Source: Anaerolineae bacterium | Lineage (GTDB): Bacteria > Chloroflexota > Anaerolineae > Anaerolineales > Villigracilaceae | DNA length: 32,302 nucleotides | Assembly: GCA_017303655.1 (NCBI GenBank) | Contig: JAFLCE010000051.1 | Span: 1 to 32,302 of the forward strand | Direction of reading: 5' to 3' | In this document: one piece after another, positions 1-7,212 of the stretch | Layout: each line of letters opens with the position of its first letter | How positions within the stretch are numbered: the stretch's first letter is position 1 | Made by a program: the position numbers and the translations under genes | Notes under the pieces: model-generated | What the model saw: the letters and a program-made list of their open reading frames with translations, nothing else | Database searches by the model: none | What the model was told of the DNA's origin: nothing

Positions 1-56
1 TGACCGTGCGCGCCATTGGATATCTGGCGCATGGCGTGACCCGCGAAGATCAATAA
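1..56 (+). CDS. C-terminal end of an unidentified protein
   Basis: The window opens inside a reading frame whose last 17 codons (from position 3) give TVRAIGYLAHGVTREDQ followed by TAA. The next gene starts 15 bases later behind a good ribosome binding site, so the two are probably co-transcribed. Too little is visible to name the protein. By position it belongs to the same envelope or secretion-type cluster as the two following genes. Confidence 0.5.
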   Translation, partial: TVRAIGYLAHGVTREDQ

Positions 57-71
57 TTTTTTTGGAGAAGA

Positions 72-1079
72 ATGAAATCCCTTTGGAAAACAATCCTGGA
101 TGGATTGACTTATAAAGACCTTGCCGGGAAACGGCAACCCCGCATTTACACCGTTGTCACCGGGCTGATCCTGCTCCTGCTTTTTATGGCTGGAGGGATG
201 GCAGGATTGAATCGGTATCTGTTGATGAGCCGTGTACAGGCCACTCCGGAAGCAGTCGCCTTCCCGACACAGACGATGGCAACGGAAACCATTGTGACCA
301 GCCCATCGGGAGCTGTGGATTCGTTTGGCTGTCCAACAGATTCGTCGGAGTGGTCCTTCACGCCGACCATGATCAGCGAGAATTACCAAATCATCCAGCC
401 AGCTTGTGTATATCAAGGCTTGGAGAAAACCATTGCATGGGCACTAGCAATCCGTGAAGGATATAGTCGCGCCGAAGCCACAGAACTACTTGGGTTTAGC
501 GAAATGCCCATGCGCCAGATGGAAACCGTCACCCTTCCCAAGGATGCAAATGATCTTGTGGATGTGCCAGTCAGTTTCATCCCACCCAATCCCGATTTCA
601 AGGAATGGCGTCTGAATGCCAATGGCAAAGCGGCAGTAGCATATGGACTGCGCGGCTGTTTCGAGACATCCTCAGTGAAAGGCAATCGCGTCGAGATCTG
701 GGGCGGTGAATATCCGGTAATCTGTCTGGTGGTGGAGGATGCCGAGAATACGCACATCCTCTACGCGTTGAATGATCACATATACACATCGACCGCAACG
801 CCGATCCGTTCGTTTCTGCTCTTTGGGTATCTGGGTGATGGGCAGTGGGTCTGGCTGGGAACACAGACGGAACCCAAGTTGGAAATTACCGATGCAAAGG
901 AAAATGCCAGCGACCGTCTAACCGTGGCAACCCTATACGACTCCCAGCCCTGGGATGCGAAGTGGCTGAGCACAACCTATCATCTTGACATGCAAACGCT
1001 GCCGGAAAACTGGCAGTCTCTCACGGATGAAAACGATAAGCAGTACATCCTCTCCGTGTTGTCGGGAGCTGCGCCATGA
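72..1079 (+). CDS. Membrane-anchored extracytoplasmic protein of unknown function
   Basis: This is a 335-residue protein with a short basic cytoplasmic N-terminus (about residues 1-25), one transmembrane helix at about 27-47 (hydrophobic LILLLLFMAGGMAG core) and a long exported domain. The exported part has Cys residues at roughly 87, 112, 197 and 219 that could form disulfides. The ATG at 72 is preceded by GGAGAAG at good spacing. It overlaps the next gene by four bases (ATGA), which indicates translational coupling. I recognise no catalytic motif. Its topology suits a bitopic scaffold such as a VirB8-like or pilus-assembly component, but that is only inference from architecture and context. 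Confidence 0.75.
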   Translation: MKSLWKTILDGLTYKDLAGKRQPRIYTVVTGLILLLLFMAGGMAGLNRYLLMSRVQATPEAVAFPTQTMATETIVTSPSGAVDSFGCPTDSSEWSFTPTMISENYQIIQPACVYQGLEKTIAWALAIREGYSRAEATELLGFSEMPMRQMETVTLPKDANDLVDVPVSFIPPNPDFKEWRLNANGKAAVAYGLRGCFETSSVKGNRVEIWGGEYPVICLVVEDAENTHILYALNDHIYTSTATPIRSFLLFGYLGDGQWVWLGTQTEPKLEITDAKENASDRLTVATLYDSQPWDAKWLSTTYHLDMQTLPENWQSLTDENDKQYILSVLSGAAP

Positions 1080-2278
1080 AACGCGCCAGTCTATTTCTTC
1101 TGCTGATCGTCCTGATCTCCGTTCAACCTTTATCCGTCCTGGCACAGTCTGCCCCATCCTGTTCCTTTCAACCGGATGGAAGCATCATTTGCACAACAGG
1201 TGGAGGAAATGAAGGAGGCGGAGAGGAAGGCGGTGGAAATAACAATAACAACAATGGCGGTGGCGCTTGCACACCCGGCAATCATCTGGCATTCCAGGTC
1301 GTTGAATATTATTCGGAAAGCAGTTCCTGCAAGGTGTTTCCCATCCGGGTGGATAACTGCACCGGGCAGGTCCTGCATATCATCGAGCAGCCGGCAGTCA
1401 TGCCTTGTGAACTGCCCAATACCACACCGCCTCAACATCCCTGTACATCGTTCTCTGTGACGGCTGGCGGTATTACCTGTGCCAACAACGGCTGGAACGT
1501 AAGTGCGCGTGTCACGTTTCCCGAGATCTATCTGGATGTGCGCCCCTATCCTGCGACTCTTGTTCGCTGGCCTACCGTTGTCCGCAATGGCGGTATGCCT
1601 GAATCCTCCGGATCAGGTGGCGTGAACTATATTCCCAATGGCGGCGGATCGCCCAGTCATCCACAGGTGGGCGACTGGCAAAATCTACGCCTGATCCTGA
1701 CCTTGCGACCTGCTGGTCCCATGTTTGTGACTCTGCCTCTAGTTGGAGACCTGATGTTATCCAATGGCGCAAGCCAAACCATTCAATGGGAAGTACCATC
1801 CCATCCGGCTGTGGGAGCGACCACCCTCGCAGGCAGTGTCAGTGGACTGGATGAACTGCCTGGGGACATGCCCCTGTTCGTCGGCAACGGACGCGCTCCG
1901 TACAAGTTGTTCTGGGAGTTGCGTTATCAGGAGTATGAAGCCATCGAGGGCTGTCTTACCGGTCCGAATGGCAACGGAAATTACAACTGCGGCGGCGGAA
2001 CCGGACATCGCGGCATCACTGGTTATGAATGGAAAACACATTCCAGCGGAGGCGAGATTCCTCCGTCTGCAGTAGCGAACCTGCCTGCAGCAAGAGCGGC
2101 TGATATCAACAATGATGGTACGCCGGACGCCTACTGGGATACCAACCTGACCCTGCGACGCATGGATGATGCCGGCAGTATCAGCAATCCCCAATACCAG
2201 CGTTCCTGGAATTGGGGCGGGGTCATCTATTGGGCAGTGCGTGAAGGACAGGGACAGATTGGCTGGCCGGGGCAGTGA
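1076..2278 (+). CDS. Secreted protein with Gly/Asn-rich linker, unknown function
   Basis: This is a 400-residue protein with a classic Sec signal peptide (MKRASLFLLLIVLISVQPL, cleavage expected after VLAQ near residue 24). After a short Cys-containing segment comes a low-complexity Gly/Glu/Asn linker at about residues 41-63 and then a roughly 330-residue domain rich in Gly, Pro and Trp with scattered Cys. Near the C-terminus the segment DINNDGTPDAYWDTN resembles a calcium-binding Asp/Asn loop. The start codon overlaps the stop of the upstream gene. It is the last gene of its cluster and is followed by a hairpin with a short T run. It is likely a cell-surface or pilus-associated protein, but no family was recognised. 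Confidence 0.75.
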   Translation: MKRASLFLLLIVLISVQPLSVLAQSAPSCSFQPDGSIICTTGGGNEGGGEEGGGNNNNNNGGGACTPGNHLAFQVVEYYSESSSCKVFPIRVDNCTGQVLHIIEQPAVMPCELPNTTPPQHPCTSFSVTAGGITCANNGWNVSARVTFPEIYLDVRPYPATLVRWPTVVRNGGMPESSGSGGVNYIPNGGGSPSHPQVGDWQNLRLILTLRPAGPMFVTLPLVGDLMLSNGASQTIQWEVPSHPAVGATTLAGSVSGLDELPGDMPLFVGNGRAPYKLFWELRYQEYEAIEGCLTGPNGNGNYNCGGGTGHRGITGYEWKTHSSGGEIPPSAVANLPAARAADINNDGTPDAYWDTNLTLRRMDDAGSISNPQYQRSWNWGGVIYWAVREGQGQIGWPGQ

Positions 2279-2683
2279 GATGATTGTTGTCTGCCTTTTA
2301 TGGAACAGAACATTCATCAGGATAATTACACAGCCCGGTGGAAAATGATAAGATAGCCTGCGAAAATATAAAGGTTATTTGAAATTACAGATTCAGATCG
2401 TCTTGAATTTTGGTGCGCCATCAATTTGATGGCCAAGATCCAATGAACCATACCGCTCATCTCCGTTTGAGGGGCGGTATTTTGATTAATAGTTCATTGC
2501 ATTAGGTTGGAAAAATCATACCTAGGCCTGTTATGAACTGCGATTTCGATAGATTTTTTCGCTGTTTTCGAGCAAATTGCTTTGTTTTCTGCAAGTTTTA
2601 CAATCGTTCACTACGACTTTTGGCTAATTTTTGGCCAGAATTCAAGGGTTCTACCAAAGTACATAACACGCTCTAACATTTTC
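2279..2683. other. Non-coding spacer with two hairpins
   Basis: About 400 bases lie between the secreted-protein gene and the LuxR relic. I see no convincing reading frame. Two inverted repeats are visible: CCATCA/TGATGG at 2418-2432, and the longer terminator-like hairpin listed separately at 2450-2480. The remainder is AT-rich without recognisable structure. Confidence 0.5.
2450..2483 (+). terminator. Terminator-like hairpin after the secretion-type cluster
   Basis: ATACCGCTC at 2450-2458 pairs over nine positions (one G-U wobble) with the GGGCGGTAT side at 2472-2480. A loop of about 13 bases separates the arms, and TTT follows directly. It sits about 170 bases past the last stop codon of the upstream cluster, so it plausibly ends that transcript. 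The T run is short. Confidence 0.45.
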
Positions 2684-2929
2684 TTACACCAATCCTGCAT
2701 CCCTTGTACGAATGATGGACTGTGCGCGATCTGTCACTTTTAATTTGTTGAAGATATTCGAGACGTGATTGCGTACAGTTTTTTGACTGATGACGAGAGC
2801 GCCCGCGATTTCTACGTTGCTCATGCCGCGCGCCAATAGGTCAAGCACCTCGCGTTCGCGCTCGGTCAATTCAGGGAATGGATGTTGAATCTGGGGATAG
2901 GGATACTTTTTCTTTCCATACAGAAAATA
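2684..2929 (-). pseudogene. LuxR/NarL-type DNA-binding domain, N-terminally truncated
   Basis: On the minus strand a 61-residue frame starting at TTG (2869) encodes an almost complete LuxR-type helix-turn-helix: LTEREREVLDLLARGMSNVE, then IAGALVISQKTVRNHVSNIF and a short C-terminal helix. The frame stays open upstream to a stop at 2930-2932. That adds a Pro/Tyr/Gln-rich stretch typical of the linker between the receiver (or sensor) domain and the HTH in NarL-family regulators. No receiver or ligand domain lies upstream and there is no clear ribosome binding site. The simplest reading is the 3' remnant of a response regulator. A stand-alone HTH protein like GerE is the alternative. Confidence 0.65.
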
Positions 2930-3190
2930 TTATAAGATCAATTTCCCGAAAACACATTCCAACTGTTGTGACATCCTTGCGATTGAATGCTGTAACGCGG
3001 AATTCATTCCGCAACTAAAGGGCGACATAAATGTCGTGGTACAGAATCTTCGCGATTGTGATAGTTTCGCAAGGGAAATACCATAGTCAGAAACCTTTGA
3101 AATTTTTCAGATACCCCGCCTGGACCTTGACAAAGAGATGACCAATCTTGAAAAGGAAAAGCGCAATTTGTTTCTGCTTTTGTACGACAA

Positions 3191-3769
3191 TCAAGCGCGG
3201 CTAAACTGCAAATTTGCCTCCGCCAGCGGCATTATCTTTTCAACGTACTCGCCCAGAGAGTCGCAGTCTTTCTGTTCATTCCAGTACTGTGCCAGCCCGT
3301 AGATCGCCCAACTGGCGGCGGTGGCCGCGATCTCTGGAGAGGGGTTCGACCCGATTTGTTCAAGCCATGTCATCAACAGACCCTTGGTCTGTTCTTTGAT
3401 CTGCGTCTCCATGAGCGGACCAAACTGGCTGCGCGGCGATTTGCATTGAGTGTTCGCCTCTCCGATGAATTCACACACGGTCACGATTAGCGCGCGCAGA
3501 TTGTCCACACTAAAGTGACAGGCATTCAACGTGCGCTGTTCGAGTTCGGCGCGAAAGTCCTGGCGGATTTTGTAATCGAGCAAAGCAAACTTATCATGGA
3601 AGTGGGCGTAGAACGTGGCGCGGTTGATCTCAGCCATGTCAGTGATATCTTGCACAGTGATCGCGTTGAAACTCTTCTCAGCGAGGAGAGTTTCAACGGA
3701 TTGCAGGATCAGACCACGGGTCCGTTTGATGCGGGGGTCAAGTTTCTCTTCTTGAATTGAGGACAACAT
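3191..3769 (-). CDS. TetR/AcrR family transcriptional regulator
   Basis: This is a 192-residue repressor. Residues 13-60 form the TetR helix-turn-helix (LAEKSFNAITVQDITDMAEI, then NRATFYAHFHDKFALLDYKI), and the rest is the helical ligand-binding and dimerisation domain typical of the family. The ATG at 3769 has GGAGCGAAA just upstream. It is divergent from the DoxX gene and the redox block, with 139 bases between the start codons. Those bases contain a promoter-like pair and a perfect 10-bp inverted repeat. By family behaviour it probably represses itself and the rightward genes and is released by a small, possibly electrophilic or quinone-like, ligand. The ligand is not known. Confidence 0.9.
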   Translation of the reverse strand: MLSSIQEEKLDPRIKRTRGLILQSVETLLAEKSFNAITVQDITDMAEINRATFYAHFHDKFALLDYKIRQDFRAELEQRTLNACHFSVDNLRALIVTVCEFIGEANTQCKSPRSQFGPLMETQIKEQTKGLLMTWLEQIGSNPSPEIAATAASWAIYGLAQYWNEQKDCDSLGEYVEKIMPLAEANLQFSRA

Positions 3770-3814
3770 TTTCGCTCCAATGTCGCTTAGTCAACAAAAT
3801 TGCGCTTCTGGTGG

Positions 3815-3843
3815 TTGACGAAGTTAGACAATAATAGTATCTT
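3815..3843 (+). promoter_or_regulatory. Candidate sigma-70-type promoter for the redox block
   Basis: TTGACG at 3815-3820 and TATCTT at 3838-3843 are separated by 17 bases, which fits a housekeeping promoter reading rightward into the DoxX gene. The -10 match is partial. The -35 box also forms the right arm of a smaller repeat (GTCAAC at 3790-3795 and GTTGAC at 3814-3819). Confidence 0.4.
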
Positions 3844-3881
3844 ACACAACACCTGTTATTTACTCAACGAATGTTGTGTAA
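3842..3881. promoter_or_regulatory. Perfect 10-bp inverted repeat, candidate TetR operator
   Basis: TTACACAACA at 3842-3851 and TGTTGTGTAA at 3872-3881 are exact reverse complements separated by 20 bases. The repeat overlaps the end of the candidate -10 box and lies just before the DoxX ribosome binding site, between the divergent TetR gene and its presumed target. The total span is long for one TetR dimer, so two half-sites or an RNA hairpin are alternatives. Confidence 0.5.
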
Positions 3882-3908
3882 TGTACCATATTCAAAAAGG
3901 AGAGTCAA

Positions 3909-4277
3909 ATAAATATCGCATTGTGGATCGCGCAGGTTTTACTGGGAGCCATGTTTGGCATGGCAGGAGTGATGAAAACTTTTCAAACCGCAAAAGCCAA
4001 AGAGATGTTGCCTTGGGCAAAAGACCGCACGGATAGTTTTGTGCGCTTTGTAGGCATCTCGGAATTGCTCGGAACTTTAGGCATGTTTCTGCCCATCCTG
4101 ACGGGCATTCTGCCCTGGCTGACGCCGTTAGCGGCGGTGGGACTGGCAGTCATTCAGGTACTGGCGATTTTCAGCGTGCATTTGCCGAAGAAGGAATATA
4201 ACGTGCTCCCGATCAATGCTGTATTGCTGGCGATAGCGGTCTTTGTAGTGATTGGCCGCTTGCCGTTGTTCTCGTAA
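3909..4277 (+). CDS. DoxX-family small membrane protein (possible ATA start)
   Basis: This DoxX-like protein has about 118-122 residues and four hydrophobic helices (QVLLGAMFGMAGVMKTFQ at the start, later GILPWLTPLAAVGLAVIQVL). DoxX proteins are membrane proteins linked to thiol and quinone redox homeostasis. The first standard start in frame is TTG at 3921, but it lies 18 bases from the GGAG at 3899-3902. An ATA at 3909 has optimal spacing and would give INIALWIAQ, matching the usual MNIALW-type N-terminus of these proteins. The true start is therefore probably 3909, either as a rare ATA start or as a mutated ATG. It is the first gene right of the TetR operator candidate. Confidence 0.75.
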   Translation: MNIALWIAQVLLGAMFGMAGVMKTFQTAKAKEMLPWAKDRTDSFVRFVGISELLGTLGMFLPILTGILPWLTPLAAVGLAVIQVLAIFSVHLPKKEYNVLPINAVLLAIAVFVVIGRLPLFS

Positions 4278-4360
4278 AGATTTTGGGAGCGAAAAAAAGA
4301 GAGTAAGAATGTCAGTCACCCAATGTGGATGGCTGAACGTTGGCGTCCTGTGGAGGAAGC

Positions 4361-4654
4361 ATGACTGAGAACACAGAGTTTCCAAAATTGGTTCAAATCG
4401 GCGGCGAGGTCGGCAACTATTGCGACCCCGTGACCGGCGAATGTCACCCTGTTGATGAAAAGGAGAATCCCATGACTACTGCAATTGACCCCGTTTGTAA
4501 GATGGAAGTTGAAATCGAAACCGCGCAGTTTAAGAGCGAGCATGAAGGCGAAACATATTACTTCTGTTCCGCTGGCTGCCAGAGTTCCTTTGAGAAGGAC
4601 CCGCATAAATATCTGCCTGAACACGACCATGACCACGAAGGCCATCACCACTAA
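4361..4654 (+). CDS. YHS-domain protein with Cys-containing leader
   Basis: This is a 97-residue protein. From residue 38 it is a standard YHS domain: DPVCKMEVE, then GETYYFCSAGCQSSFEKDP, with conserved Cys in a metal or thiol-binding arrangement. It ends in a His-rich tail (HDHDHEGHHH). Residues 1-37 are an unusual leader with a Cys pair, NYCDPVTGECHP. Two starts are supported: ATG 4361 behind GGAGG, and ATG 4472 behind AGGAG with ideal spacing. The gene may therefore make a long form and a short YHS-only form. YHS domains occur in copper and heavy-metal handling proteins; a metal or redox chaperone role here is inference. Confidence 0.75.
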   Translation: MTENTEFPKLVQIGGEVGNYCDPVTGECHPVDEKENPMTTAIDPVCKMEVEIETAQFKSEHEGETYYFCSAGCQSSFEKDPHKYLPEHDHDHEGHHH

Positions 4655-4830
4655 ATCAGGATTCTTCTTTCTGGACATTTTGCTTGTTCCCCCGCCTTCA
4701 ATCTTTGGCATTAACTTTGACCTTTCCACCGTCAACCTTGAAGCCGCACTTCAATGTAAGCGCATGCTCTCGTTTTTCGAGACATATCTGTAACGCGAAT
4801 CTCTGATTTTATAAATATCTAAAAGGAAAA

Positions 4831-5478
4831 ATGATGACTTCTGCTACACAATCCACCCTAACCCCCAATAAGGAATTTTCCCGTCTGGCAACCGACGAAC
4901 AGATCGAGCGCGTTGCCAAGGCTCTTGAAGCCAATGGCATTCACACGTTGATCGCTGAAAATGGCGGGGATGCGAAACGCCTGTTTTTTGAATTGATTCC
5001 CGATGGCTCTGAGGTCTTTCTTGGCTCATCCGTGACTCTTGAAAAGTTAGGCATCAAGGATGAAATTGATAAATCTGGGCGCTATGACGCGCTGCGACCA
5101 AAGATGTTTGCGATGAACCGCGAGACCCAAGGCAGGGAAATTCGCAAACTGGGTGGCGCGCCTGATTATGCGGCTGGCAGTGTCCACGCGGTAACGGAGG
5201 ACGGGCAGGTCCTGATCGTCTCCAGGACAGGCAGTCAACTTGGCGGCTATGCCTCTAGCGCGGGGAAAGTCATTTGGGTGGTTGGCGCGCAGAAGATCGT
5301 CAAAGACTTGAACGAAGGCTTGCGGCGTGTTGAGGAATATTGTATGCCGCTCGAAGAGAAACACATGCAGCAACTTTATAACATGGGAACAAGCGTGGGC
5401 AAGACACTCATCATTAACAGTGAAGTCCGTCCCAACCGCATCACGATGATTATCGTTAAAGAAGAACTGGGATTCTAA
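4831..5478 (+). CDS. LUD-domain protein (LutC/YkgG-like)
   Basis: This is a 215-residue protein of the LUD superfamily. The N-terminal part (IERVAKALEANGIHTLIAEN) and the central FLGSSVTLEKLG, DYAAGSVHAVTEDGQVLI and VIWVVGAQKIVKDLNEGLRR segments match family features. LutC-type proteins take part in lactate or other hydroxyacid oxidation together with Fe-S subunits LutA and LutB. Stand-alone LUD proteins also occur and their role is poorly known. No LutA/B is visible here, so a lactate role is not assured. The ATG is preceded by AAAAGGA. About 175 bases of non-coding DNA separate it from the YHS gene. Confidence 0.85.
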   Translation: MMTSATQSTLTPNKEFSRLATDEQIERVAKALEANGIHTLIAENGGDAKRLFFELIPDGSEVFLGSSVTLEKLGIKDEIDKSGRYDALRPKMFAMNRETQGREIRKLGGAPDYAAGSVHAVTEDGQVLIVSRTGSQLGGYASSAGKVIWVVGAQKIVKDLNEGLRRVEEYCMPLEEKHMQQLYNMGTSVGKTLIINSEVRPNRITMIIVKEELGF

Positions 5479-5542
5479 GTGGATTTTTAAAATCCAGAAT
5501 TAAGATGAACAGTCACAAGAAATTACTCAATGGAGAAACTGC

Positions 5543-5968
5543 ATGTTTGGTAAATGGCTGACGAGATTGGTTATGGCGATCTATGTCTTTCTATACCGTC
5601 GAACCGGCGGGAAAGTGGGCGGTCGTCTTGGAGCAATGCCGGTGCTTCTGCTCACCACCACTGGACGCAAGTCCGGGAAGAAACATACTGTGCCGGTGAT
5701 GTACCTCCGCGAGAGTCCCAACTATATTATCACTGCATCCAACAACGGAGGGGAAAAGCCCCCGGCCTGGTGGCTGAATCTAAAAAGCAACCCGCAAGCC
5801 ACAATCGAAATTGGCGGCGATACGAGATCGGTGATAACAGAACAGGCGGGTTCGGAAGAGAAAGAACGGTTGTGGGCGCAACTGGTTGAGAAAGCCCCTG
5901 CCTTTGAAGGCTACCAGAAGCGCGCTCAACGCGAAATTCCAATGGTGATTTTGCGCCCCCAATCGTAA
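5543..5968 (+). CDS. Deazaflavin-dependent nitroreductase-family protein (DDN-like)
   Basis: This is a 141-residue protein of the F420(H2)-dependent quinone/nitroreductase family (DUF385). Diagnostic features are the LLLTTTGRKSGKKHTVPVMY segment followed by the P-A-WWLNLKSNPQATIEIGG segment, which form the split-barrel cofactor site. Family members reduce quinones or nitroaromatics with F420, and some members bind other flavins. The N-terminus has an amphipathic, membrane-associating helix (LVMAIYVFLYRRTGG). The ATG is preceded by GGAGAAACTGC. Lying between the LUD and DsbA-like genes, it fits a quinone or electrophile detoxification block. Confidence 0.9.
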   Translation: MFGKWLTRLVMAIYVFLYRRTGGKVGGRLGAMPVLLLTTTGRKSGKKHTVPVMYLRESPNYIITASNNGGEKPPAWWLNLKSNPQATIEIGGDTRSVITEQAGSEEKERLWAQLVEKAPAFEGYQKRAQREIPMVILRPQS

Positions 5969-5991
5969 AAAATTAAAGAATGGAGAGAAAC

Positions 5992-6600
5992 ATGGACCAA
6001 ATCAAACTCACAATTTTTTCCGACTATGTCTGACCCTGGTGCTATGTCGGCCAGGGTGTGGTCGCAACGCTAATTGAAAAGCACAACGCGCAAGTCGAAT
6101 GGCGCCCGTTTTACCTGCGCCCCGATACGCCACCCGAAGGTATGGAACTGCCTGATCATATTAAGTCCCGCATGGCAGAAACGAATGTCCGCCTAAAGCA
6201 AATGGCGAACGCGGTTGGGCTGGAGATGGTTTTCGCCACGTGCATTCCCAACACGCGCATCGCGCACGAAGCCACAGAGTACGCACGCCAAAAAGGCAAG
6301 GGTTTCGAGTTTCATCATGCCGTGTTCGATAAGTTCTATGGACGCGGCGAAGATGTCAGCAAATGGGATGTCCTGCGCGATGCCGCCCTGCAAGTTGGGC
6401 TGGACGCCGACGAAATGCAGCGTGAGGTAGAGGCAGGCAAGTACACAGCGACAGTAAATGCGCTGGTCAAGGAAGCCTCTCAAATCGGTGTGACGGGCGT
6501 GCCGACCTACGTTCTGAATGATCGCTACGCCATCGTCGGTGCCCAGCCGTATGAAGCCTTCCTGCAAGCGCTGGAACAAATCAAGAAGGAACAAAAATAA
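5992..6600 (+). CDS. DsbA/FrnE-like thiol oxidoreductase, putative selenoprotein (UGA at residue 14)
   Basis: The full frame from ATG 5992 (GGAG six bases upstream) to TAA 6600 gives 202 residues with one in-frame TGA at 6031-6033. The N-terminus reads KLTIFSDYV-[TGA]-PWCYVGQG, and FrnE/DsbA-family proteins have Cys-Pro-Trp-Cys at this point. The TGA therefore replaces the first, nucleophilic Cys and is best read as selenocysteine (UPWC). The rest is a complete DsbA-fold protein with a helical insert and the cis-Pro loop GVTGVPTYVLNDRYAIVGAQ. A perfect CCCTGG/CCAGGG hairpin begins right after the TGA. Without recoding, only a GTG-initiated fragment from 6058 lacking the active site would be called. 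A disrupted gene is the alternative. Confidence 0.85.
6034..6056 (+). promoter_or_regulatory. Candidate bacterial SECIS hairpin in the DsbA-like gene
   Basis: CCCTGG at 6034-6039 is exactly complementary to CCAGGG at 6051-6056, with an 11-base loop (TGCTATGTCGG) containing GU and GG. It starts directly after the in-frame TGA. Bacterial SECIS elements sit immediately 3' of the UGA within the coding region and carry an apical loop G/GU recognised by SelB. The loop here is slightly closer to the UGA than in the E. coli fdhF model. Confidence 0.6.
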
Positions 6601-6716
6601 TCCATAATAAGGAGGTAATTCCCGCCAACATCGTAGAACATTTTCCTCCCGCATGTAAGAAACTAACAGTTTCATCAACAATCAAAATTTAATCAATTCA
6701 TAAAGGAGAAGAAAAA

Positions 6717-7106
6717 ATGGATATCGTATTTCTGATCGGCAGAATCATCGTCGGCATATACTGGATTTTCGGCGGTTACGCTCACTTCGCCCAGGCGCAA
6801 GCCATGATTCCCTGGACGCAGTCCAAAGGCGTGCCGTTCCCCGGGCTGGCTGTGCGCGGCAGCGGCGCAATGATCATCGTCGGTGGACTGAGTATCATGC
6901 TGGGGCTGTACCCGCTGGTGGGAGTTGCCTTGATCGTGCTCTTCATCATCCCGGTCGCGTCAACCATGCACAATTTCTGGACGATTCAAGATCCTATGGC
7001 GCGCCAGATGGATATGACCTTCTTCATGAAGGATTTCTGTATGTTGGGCTGCACACTGATGTTCGCGGCGATCCCCCAGCCTTGGGTCTTAAGCTTGACG
7101 TTCTAA
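6717..7106 (+). CDS. DoxX-family membrane protein
   Basis: This is a 129-residue membrane protein with four predicted helices: FLIGRIIVGIYWIFGGYAHF at the N-terminus, a second helix at about 58-72, LVGVALIVLFIIPVASTMH and a C-terminal one. Its pattern (PWTQSKGVPFPGLAV after helix 1) is typical of DoxX/DoxD-like proteins. The ATG has AAAGGAGAAG upstream. It differs clearly from the first DoxX protein at 3909, so this is not a recent duplication. It follows the Sec-containing DsbA-like gene after 116 bases, which suggests membrane electron transfer or thiol homeostasis linked to that enzyme; the link is inference. Confidence 0.85.
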   Translation: MDIVFLIGRIIVGIYWIFGGYAHFAQAQAMIPWTQSKGVPFPGLAVRGSGAMIIVGGLSIMLGLYPLVGVALIVLFIIPVASTMHNFWTIQDPMARQMDMTFFMKDFCMLGCTLMFAAIPQPWVLSLTF

Positions 7107-7128
7107 AATTAAGTTCTTTAGCAAGAGC

Positions 7129-7155
7129 CAGGATATCTTATCTGCTGATGTCCTG
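7129..7155 (+). terminator. Hairpin after the second DoxX gene
   Basis: CAGGATATC at 7129-7137 pairs with GATGTCCTG at 7147-7155 over nine positions (one G-U wobble) around a nine-base loop, 22 bases past the DoxX stop codon. No T run follows, so it may be a processing or weak termination signal. Confidence 0.3.
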
Positions 7156-7212
7156 TCTCCTGCGGCGGAGGAATCACCAAATAATGAAACTGGAAACGGA
7201 AACATTCTCACA

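Noticed and set aside
1200-1270. Gly/Asn-rich tandem-like sequence
   Set aside because: It is coding low-complexity linker of the secreted protein rather than an independent repeat or CRISPR-like array.
2930-3190. Possible coding remnant (LDKEMTNLEKEKRNLF-like stretch) near 3123-3190
   Set aside because: A short Lys/Glu-rich frame without start, motif or continuation; it reads into the antisense of the TetR gene. Not supported as a gene.
4485-4793. 102-residue frame overlapping the YHS gene and extending into the spacer
   Set aside because: It runs out of frame with the YHS domain and its product has no recognisable motif. The part past 4654 alone is too short and has no start signal.
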